Below are positions 39,346 through 45,397 of a stretch of DNA of 45,397 nucleotides, piece by piece. The stretch is from contig DASTMZ010000027.1 of the NCBI GenBank assembly GCA_035713725.1, positions 1 to 45,397 on the forward strand, written 5' to 3'. Below the pieces are notes generated by a model. The model saw only the letters and a program-made list of their open reading frames with translations. It did no database searches and had not been told where the DNA came from. The number at the start of each line of letters is the position of its first letter. Position 1 is the first letter of the stretch. The DNA is from DASQPR01 sp035713725. Its GTDB lineage: Bacteria > Actinomycetota > Actinomycetes > Mycobacteriales > Micromonosporaceae. The position numbers were made by a program, and so were the translations under genes.

Positions 39346-42195
39346 CTAGGTGCCCAGTTCGTACGCATCGCGGACGGCGGCCGCCTCGCCATCCCGGTGC
39401 AGCGCTTCCAGCGCGCGAACGAGCATCGAGGCGAGGTGGCGGCGAGTGTCGTCGTCGACGACGTCACACATCGCGGTGTTGATCACGCGCTCCACCTCGG
39501 CCGGCCGGTCGGCTCGAAGGAGGAGGTCGGCGAAGATCCCGGCCGCGAACGTCGCCGCGCCGCGATCCCCGACTGACCGAAGCGCGTCGATGGCCGGGCC
39601 GACCCGCAGGATCCCGCCGTCCAGGTCGCCGTGCGCGGCGATGACGCGCCCGCCGTCGCAGGCCAGAATCGCTCGCTCCCACACGTTGTCCGGCTGGTCG
39701 ACGTCCAGCGACAGCGCGGCGGCATCGGCGTCGGCCAGCGCCTCCACCGCCGCATGAAGTCGGTTCGCCCACATCAGCGACGTCGCGTGTCGGCGGCTCG
39801 CGCGGACGTGGTCGAGGGTGCGGCCGGCCGTCCGGTACGCGTCGGCGGCGACCGCGTAGCGCAGCGCAGCCGCGCTGTCACGATCGAGCCCGTCGAGGAT
39901 GTCGCCGATCTCCTCGTTGATCTCGCCGACGAGCTCCGGGCAGTCACGTCGTGCGCCACTGGTCGCAATCAGCTCGAGTTGCTCGATGGCCTGATCCGGC
40001 TGGTCCAATGCCCGGTAGGCGCGCGCGAGCAGGTGCCGCGGCGCCTCGGCGTCCGGATCGAGTCCGTCGTTTGCGCCGGTGGCGTCCTCCGCGACATCCG
40101 CCGCGTCCAACGGCCGGTCGCAGTTCAGATATGCGGTAGCGAGCCGCTGGCGCAATTGGGCGGCGGTGGAGCCGTCGCCGGCCGCCTGCGCCGTCGCGAG
40201 GCACGCCGTCAGGTCGTCGATCGACTCGGCGGCGCGAGCACTGCTAGCCAGCATCGAGCCGCGCTGCCTGCGCAGCTGGTTGCACATCTCGGCGTCTTCG
40301 CAGACCGCGAGGGCCTCGTTGTAGGCGGCAAGCGCCTGCGTCAGGCGACCACCGATCTCGTCGGCCCGGCCGCTGATCCAACTGGCCGCGGCGAGCCCGG
40401 TGTGGAACCCGGCCGCCCGGCACACGTCGCGAGCACGTTCCGCGGCGGCCTGCGCGGCGTCAATCTGACCCGTCTCGCCCAGGATGCCGGCGCGGTCGAC
40501 GAGCAGCCACAGCGGCGTACGCGAGTCGTCGCTGACCGATGCGTACGGCTGGGCTGCGTCAAGCGTCGCGAGTGCCTCCTCGGTCCGGCCGCTGAGCATG
40601 TAGCAGAAGGCGAGCCGACGGTAGGCGCTCGCACGTCGACCGATCGGGCCGTGCACGACCACGTAATCAGTAGCGTCCGACGCGATCGGCAGGCCGATGT
40701 CGGCCCGGTCGGTGCGGCACATCAATTGCCCGATCCGCGATCGGGTGATCTGCCGGTTCACCTCGTCGCCGGCCGCCGCGAACAGATCGAGCGCGGCCAT
40801 CCACGCCAGTTCCGCAACAGCGAGCTCGCCGGCATTGGCGGACGCGAGGCCGTATAGTTCCGCGCGCCGGCCGCGCTGCCGTGGCGAGAGCTCGGTCTCG
40901 CCGTAGCGCGTGTCGAACGCCTCACAGGCCGCCTCTGCGTCGGCGATCTGCTCCTCGCGGTAACGGCGTTCCGCCAGGTCCAGCAGCGCATCCGGATCGA
41001 GGTCGGCCGGCACGTCGGCGCTTCGTTCGTCGGCGGAGTCTGCCGTCCGGCTGCGCGCGGGTGCCGCGACCGCGGTCGGGGTGATGGGGAGGCGGTCGAC
41101 GATCGGCTCGGCGGCCAGCGTCGCAGCGATCGCTGTCGACGTCGACGCGTTGCCATTGCGCAGGTCGAACCGTTGGGCGATCTCGGTCGCAGTCACCGCC
41201 AGTTCGTCGCCCAGCGTCGTCAGGTCCACGTCTGCGGCCGGCCGATCGCCGTACGCAGGGCGGTGCACGGTGGTACGCCGACCGGCCGCCGCGGCGCGCC
41301 GCAACACCAGCGCAGACCGTGCCGCGAACGTCATGGCGTCGTACGGCGTCGGTGCGGTATCGAGCCAACCGATGTGGCGCGCCACGATGTCGACGCCGCG
41401 GACTTCGTTGCCGGTGAGCGCGCAGAACTCCACGTGTCGACCGATCTCGGCGAGGTCCGCGAGATGCGGCCGATGCGCGCGGTACGCCCGCCGGTGCGCG
41501 TCGCGTGCCTCCGCGTGCCGTCCGGCGCGGAGATACGGGATCATCAGCGCGGTCAACAAGGACCGTGGTTGCTCGGCGCAGTCTGTCGAATCGCCCAAGC
41601 CTTGCCCGGTCACCGCGTCGGCCACCGTGATCGCGTCGTGGTGCTCGTCGATGTCCGCGAGCCAGGTCGCCTTTCCGGTGGCGTCGCACGCCGGACAGTC
41701 GGAGAGGTCGTCGCGCGGCGCTGCGGTCCACTCGTCGAACCACTTCTCGGCGGCCGGTCGATCGCCGACATGGCGCGCGACCAGATGCCGGAGCTGATAG
41801 ACGGCGTGCGGGCTGTGGCCGCCGGCGCGCCAGCGTGCGGCGATGTCCTCGAGCAGATCGGTGGTCCGGTCGAGCGGGATGTCCGGGAAGCGCACAAGTC
41901 CGGCGACGGTCGCCTTGAACTTCCACAGCAACGCATGTCGAGACGCGCGATAGCCGCGGGGGTCACGGTCGAATTCGGCGAGGCACCACGCGAACGTCAC
42001 GAACGACTTCTCCGGCTGCCCACCGTAGACGTACGCGCTGGTGAGCAACAGCCGCGACTTGAACCGCAACTCCTTCGCGCGCAGGAGATCGGCGTGCGTG
42101 ACGACATGTTCGGTCAACTTGGTGCGAGCGGCGCCGTACGGCATGTCGGCGGCATCGCGCAGCATGTCCCACAGTTCATCCTCGGTGTGGGACAT
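39346..42195 (-). CDS. Large tetratricopeptide-repeat protein
   Basis: 949 residues from ATG 42195, which has GGGAGG eight bases upstream; GTG 42201 is too close to that site. No signal peptide or membrane segment. An N-terminal helical domain (about 1-330) includes CPACDATGKATWLADIDEHH, whose CxxC may bind metal, and CALTGNEVRGVDIVARHIGW. A Pro/Ala/Ser linker (about 370-400) follows, then many degenerate TPR units (about 405-945; for example TEEALATLDAAQPYA, LTQALAAYNEALAVC, PDQAIEQLELIA). Scaffold or signalling role is inferred from repeats; no enzyme or DNA-binding domain is seen. Similar long TPR proteins occur in Streptomyces. Stands alone, same strand as VanZ-like gene. Confidence 0.85.
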   Translation of the reverse strand: MSHTEDELWDMLRDAADMPYGAARTKLTEHVVTHADLLRAKELRFKSRLLLTSAYVYGGQPEKSFVTFAWCLAEFDRDPRGYRASRHALLWKFKATVAGLVRFPDIPLDRTTDLLEDIAARWRAGGHSPHAVYQLRHLVARHVGDRPAAEKWFDEWTAAPRDDLSDCPACDATGKATWLADIDEHHDAITVADAVTGQGLGDSTDCAEQPRSLLTALMIPYLRAGRHAEARDAHRRAYRAHRPHLADLAEIGRHVEFCALTGNEVRGVDIVARHIGWLDTAPTPYDAMTFAARSALVLRRAAAAGRRTTVHRPAYGDRPAADVDLTTLGDELAVTATEIAQRFDLRNGNASTSTAIAATLAAEPIVDRLPITPTAVAAPARSRTADSADERSADVPADLDPDALLDLAERRYREEQIADAEAACEAFDTRYGETELSPRQRGRRAELYGLASANAGELAVAELAWMAALDLFAAAGDEVNRQITRSRIGQLMCRTDRADIGLPIASDATDYVVVHGPIGRRASAYRRLAFCYMLSGRTEEALATLDAAQPYASVSDDSRTPLWLLVDRAGILGETGQIDAAQAAAERARDVCRAAGFHTGLAAASWISGRADEIGGRLTQALAAYNEALAVCEDAEMCNQLRRQRGSMLASSARAAESIDDLTACLATAQAAGDGSTAAQLRQRLATAYLNCDRPLDAADVAEDATGANDGLDPDAEAPRHLLARAYRALDQPDQAIEQLELIATSGARRDCPELVGEINEEIGDILDGLDRDSAAALRYAVAADAYRTAGRTLDHVRASRRHATSLMWANRLHAAVEALADADAAALSLDVDQPDNVWERAILACDGGRVIAAHGDLDGGILRVGPAIDALRSVGDRGAATFAAGIFADLLLRADRPAEVERVINTAMCDVVDDDTRRHLASMLVRALEALHRDGEAAAVRDAYELGT

Positions 42196-42281
42196 GCACA
42201 CGCCTCCCGGTGCGGGCTACTGGCTCGGTACACACAGCCGAACCACCGTATCGAGGTATGCCCGGCCGAGTCAGCCCCGCA

Positions 42282-42941
42282 TTACGGCACAGATCGGGCG
42301 GTTTCCGCCTCGTCCGCGCCGGAATTGTCACCAGCAGCCGCGCGAACGGGATCGTTTACCGAATCGCCGGGTGACGCGGTGACCGCCATCCGGTCACCTC
42401 GGCTGCGCCACCACGGCAGCGCCAATAACGCACCGATCAATGCGCCGATCGCGTTCAGGAACACGTCGTCCACCGAGGAGAACCTGCCGAGCTGGAACAG
42501 CCACTGCAGCGTCTCGATGGCGGTCGACGCACACGCGCCGACCAGCAACACCGCGAACGGTCCGATCCGCCATCTGATCGGCAGGCCGAACCCGAGCGGC
42601 GCCAACACGAGAAGGTTGCCCACGATCTGGAGGGCGGCATGTTGCCAGCCGATGTGCACCAAGATGGCGAGATCGTGGAACGGCACGAGGTTTACCCCGT
42701 TCGCCGTGTCCGTCGGCGTGAGCGTCAGGACGAGGCCGGGCACGGTACCAATGATCATGATGGCTTCGGCCCACGCAGACCGCGCCGCCCACGCGGCCGG
42801 CCAACCGGCGGACCGGCGCCGGCGGGTGACCCACACTGCAACGACGATGACGAGCGGAATCGCGATGAGCGCGACGATGAGGCCGGGACGATAGTTCGCC
42901 CACATTCGATCGAGGCGCCCCAGCACCCAGTGGATCGGCAT
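42282..42941 (-). CDS. VanZ-like family membrane protein
   Basis: 219 residues. Four to five transmembrane helices; the VanZ-like core has NLVPFHDLAI, then QIVGNLLVLAPLGFGLP, ACASTAIETLQWLFQLGRFS and SVDDVFLNAIGALIG, with conserved Glu, Asp and Asn facing the bilayer core. VanZ confers low-level teicoplanin resistance in enterococci; most genomic relatives have no known function, and nothing nearby indicates a glycopeptide cluster. ATG start. Polar C-terminal tail. Confidence 0.88.
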   Translation of the reverse strand: MPIHWVLGRLDRMWANYRPGLIVALIAIPLVIVVAVWVTRRRRSAGWPAAWAARSAWAEAIMIIGTVPGLVLTLTPTDTANGVNLVPFHDLAILVHIGWQHAALQIVGNLLVLAPLGFGLPIRWRIGPFAVLLVGACASTAIETLQWLFQLGRFSSVDDVFLNAIGALIGALLALPWWRSRGDRMAVTASPGDSVNDPVRAAAGDNSGADEAETARSVP

Positions 42942-43005
42942 GGACGCAGGGTAGCGTCCGCGTTTCGACGCCGTGTGGCATCGGCGCGATAGTCACGCGC
43001 AAGCG

Positions 43006-43779
43006 CTATCCGGCCGTTGACACCTCGGTCAGCGCCGGACGTTTCGCGGTGCGATGGTCGCCCGACGAGCGGCCGGTCAGACGCCGCTTTACCCATGGCG
43101 CCAGGTGATTGCGCGCCCAGCGTGCGTCGGCCGCGCGGGCCGCGGCCCAAGACAGCCGAGGCGGGTACGGCGGGGAGTCCAGCCACGTCTGATCAGAGGT
43201 GAACTCGAGCGCGGTGAGCACGTGCGCGGCCACCCGTCGGTGCCCGAACGAGTTGAGGTGCAAGCGATCAGCACTCCACAGCGCGGGATTCAGGAACTCG
43301 TCGTCGCCCCAGAGGTCGACCACGACCGCGCCATGGCGGTCGCGAGCCTCGCTGACGGCGTCGTTCAGCAGCCGCACGCGCGGCAGGATGAGCCGCTGTC
43401 CGGGCAGACGCCGAGTCACGTCCGCGAACCGGAACACGATCACGTCGGAGCCGACCGCACGCAGCGTGCCGATCACGTGGTGGAACCGCGGCAGCATGAC
43501 GTCGGGCTGAAAGCCGCGGCGCAGCGCGTCGTTGCCGCCCGCGGCGAAGCTCACCACGTCGGGCGCCATCCGCAGCGCGGCCGGCACTTGCTCGTCGACC
43601 ACCCGGTCGAACAGCCGACCACGGATGGCGAGATTCGCGTAGCGGAAGTCCGGCGTCTCAGTCGCGAGACGGGCGGCCACCAAGTCGGCCCAGCCGCGGA
43701 AGATGCCGGTGTCCGGATCCGGATCGTCAAGCCCTTCGGTGAAGCTGTCACCGACCGCGACCAGACTCCGTACCCGCAT
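43006..43779 (-). CDS. SGNH/GDSL-family hydrolase
   Basis: 257 residues. Block I VAVGDSFTEGLDD with the nucleophile Ser near 12, block II Gly (NLAIRGR), block III GGND with Asn near 82, and block V SADRLHLNSFGHRRVA with the Asp/His pair. Acts as an esterase or lipase; substrate unknown. No signal peptide, so probably cytoplasmic. C-terminal part (WLDSPPYPPRLSWAAARAAD) is Trp-rich and typical of actinobacterial members. ATG start. Divergent from proS, with tandem hairpins in between. Confidence 0.93.
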   Translation of the reverse strand: MRVRSLVAVGDSFTEGLDDPDPDTGIFRGWADLVAARLATETPDFRYANLAIRGRLFDRVVDEQVPAALRMAPDVVSFAAGGNDALRRGFQPDVMLPRFHHVIGTLRAVGSDVIVFRFADVTRRLPGQRLILPRVRLLNDAVSEARDRHGAVVVDLWGDDEFLNPALWSADRLHLNSFGHRRVAAHVLTALEFTSDQTWLDSPPYPPRLSWAAARAADARWARNHLAPWVKRRLTGRSSGDHRTAKRPALTEVSTAG

Positions 43780-43804
43780 CGTTCGCGCGCTCCCGCCCGT
43801 ACCT

Positions 43805-43842
43805 CGCCCGACACGGGCGTCGTAGGTCGCCCGACACGGGCG
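43805..43842. repeat. Two tandem identical hairpins
   Basis: CGCCCGACACGGGCG occurs at 43805-43819 and 43828-43842, a 23-bp period. Each copy is a 6-bp stem with loop ACA. Located 26 bases upstream of the SGNH hydrolase start; possible operator pair or leader structure. Confidence 0.7.
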
Positions 43843-44018
43843 TATGCCTCACGTCAGTCTGTCAAACCACGTTCGCCGTGCGTAGATGCCAGCCTCGTGA
43901 CGTGACGTACGACGCACGGTCGGCGCCGCCCTCTCTCGCCCGCACGACGCCGAAAACGCCGCGCGACGCCGAGGGCGGCCCGCGTACGCTGCCCCGCATG
44001 CGCGACCGTGGGCACGTG

Positions 44019-45397
44019 ATGCGGATGTCGACCATGTTCGGCCGAACGCTGCGCGAGGACCCGGCCGACGCAGAGGTGCCGAGCCATCGTCTCCTGGTCC
44101 GGGCCGGGTACGTCCGCCGGGCCGCGCCGGGTGGGTACACGTTGCTGCCGCTCGGCAAGCTCGTGGTGGACCGCATCACGGACGTGATTCGGGCGGAGAT
44201 GCGCGGCATCGGCGGCCAAGAGGTGCAGTTCCCGACGCTGCTGCCTCGTGATCCGTACGACGTGACAGGCCGCTGGGTCGAGTACGGCAACGAGATCTTC
44301 CGCCTCCGGGACCGGCGCGGCGCGGACCACTTGCTCGGTCCGACCCACGAAGAGATGTTCACGCTGCTGGTCAAGGACATCTGCGCGAGCTACCGCGACT
44401 ATCCGGTGATCCTCTACCAGGTGCAGACGAAGTTCCGTGACGAGGCGCGGCCGCGTGCCGGACTGCTGCGCTGCCGTGAATTCACCATGAAGGACGCCTA
44501 CTCGTTCGATCTCGACGACGACGGGCAGCGCGACTCTTATCTCGCGCATCGGGCTGCGTACCAACGGATCTTCGATCGACTTGGGTTGCGCTACACGATC
44601 GTCGCAGCGGTGGCCGGTGCGATGGGTGGGTCGGACTCGGAGGAGTTTCTGGCCGAGGCGGAGGTCGGTGAGGACACCTACGTCGCCTGTTCAGCGTGCG
44701 GGTACGCAGCGAACACCGAGGCGGTGACCACACCCGCGCCGGCAGGCACCGACCCGACCGCGCACCCGGCGATCGAGGTGCTCGACACGCCGGACACGCC
44801 GACCATCGAGTCGCTCGTCGCGATCGTGAACGCTCAGCGGGCCGGTGGACGCGACGGCTGGCGTGCCGCGGACATGCTGAAGAACGTCGTGCTGACCGTT
44901 ACCGAGCCGGACGGATCGAGTGACGTGCTGGTCGTCGGCGTACCAGGTGACCGCGACGTCGACCTCAAGCGACTTGGTGCGGTGCTTTACCCGGCAACGG
45001 TCGCGCTATTCGACGACTTCGAGTCGCGGCCAGACCTGGTGCGCGGATACATCGGGCCGCAAGGCCTGTCGAAGTTCCGCTATCTCGTCGATCCGCGTAT
45101 CGCGACCGGGACGGCATGGTAACCGGTGCGAACGCGGTCGACCGCCACGCGATAAACGTGGTCGCCGGCCGGGACTTCGAGCCGGACGGCACGGTCGAGG
45201 CGGTGGAGATCCGGGCCGGCGACGCGTGCCCGACGTGCGGCGCACTGTTGGCGATGCGTCGCGGCATCGAGATCGGCCACATCTTCGCGCTCGGGCGGCG
45301 CTACACCAACGTGTTCGCGGTCGACGCGCTTGGACCCGACGGCACGCCGATCCGGATCACGATGGGTTCGTACGGCATCGGCATCACGCGTGCCATG
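44019..45397 (+). pseudogene. proS: Prolyl-tRNA synthetase, frameshifted and cut by window end
   Basis: Class II synthetase charging tRNA-Pro. Motif 2 FRDEARPRAGLLRCREFTMKD (two stretches near 130-155), LGPTHEEMFT and an editing-domain insertion with CSACGYAANTEA match long bacterial ProRS. Translation from ATG 44019 (MRMSTMFGRTLRED; ATG 43998 is an alternative) stops at TAA 45120-45122 after RIATGTAW. In the -1 frame, starting with GTA at 45119, the protein resumes at the next residue as VTGANAVDRHAINVVAGRDF and stays open to the window edge, with CPTCGALLAMRRGIEIGHIF and MGSYGIGITRAM. One G is therefore missing from an expected TGGG. ProS is normally essential, so a sequencing or assembly error is the simplest reason; a real lesion with a second copy elsewhere is possible. 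Confidence 0.88.

Noticed and set aside
41173..42894. Plus-strand open frame of 573 codons
   Set aside because: Antisense to the TPR and VanZ genes; no domain and biased composition.
42282..42941. VanZ-like gene as glycopeptide resistance
   Set aside because: No vanHAX, vanRS or other resistance genes nearby; VanZ-like proteins are widespread without that role.
45117..45122. Programmed -1 frameshift in proS
   Set aside because: No slippery heptamer and no known precedent in proS; loss of one G in a short G run is simpler.

Overview
The window is chromosomal DNA of a high-GC actinobacterium (Actinomycetes). Evidence is the gene order fhaA-fhaB-pstP-rodA-pbpA-pknA-pknB with crgA beside it, an XRE/DUF397 pair, class E sortase, a c-di-AMP riboswitch in front of NlpC/P60 wall hydrolases, an EtfD-type iron-sulfur oxidoreductase and an actinobacterial-type LexA box. 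It is not Mycobacterium (a three-PASTA PknB and a different neighbourhood), and I cannot name a genus. Most of it is ordinary core genome. I see no phage, insertion sequence or CRISPR.

Layout. 1-1.2 kb: a divergent pair, a PPOX-family flavoprotein and dcd, with a perfect SOS box between them. 1.2-4.1 kb: two secreted coiled-coil NlpC/P60 hydrolases, each behind its own c-di-AMP riboswitch. 4.2-6.5 kb: two overlapping CNNM/CBS transporter-like proteins. 6.8-9.0 kb: etfD. 9.2-12.0 kb: crgA, then DUF881, sortase E, a small membrane protein and pabA/trpG. 12.0-20.7 kb: the Ser/Thr kinase and cell-elongation operon, read leftward, with tRNA-Leu(CAG) behind it. 21.2-24.6 kb: a sugar-nucleotide epimerase with a WecB/TagA/CpsF glycosyltransferase, adenosine deaminase and an unknown protein. 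24.8-26.7 kb: the DUF397/XRE pair and a small unknown gene. 26.7-31.4 kb: two membrane-anchored PASTA proteins, a polytopic membrane protein and a GCS2-family ligase. 31.6-32.7 kb: divergent YceI and MarR with two operator dyads. 33.2-39.3 kb: a leucine/branched-acyl-CoA catabolic cluster (acyl-CoA dehydrogenase, carboxyltransferase, HMG-CoA lyase, biotin carboxylase, TetR) with two identical operator dyads. 39.3-43.8 kb: a large TPR protein, VanZ-like and SGNH-hydrolase proteins. The end holds proS, which carries a one-base frameshift and runs off the window.

Themes. Many genes concern building and sensing the cell wall: PknA/PknB with phosphatase PstP and FHA readers act on RodA/PbpA and CrgA, the extra PASTA proteins may belong to the same sensing layer, and c-di-AMP tunes the NlpC/P60 hydrolases. 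A second theme is acyl-CoA oxidation: the dehydrogenase at 33.2 kb would feed electrons through ETF to EtfD at 6.8 kb.

The least explained signal is a dispersed noncoding element present three times (about 6.67-6.80, 33.01-33.16 and 38.53-38.66 kb). Each has a long, near-perfect or perfect stem whose sequence differs between copies, a conserved loop with an internal 10-bp dyad, and a conserved flank. All copies have the same orientation and sit just after the stop codon of a minus-strand gene.
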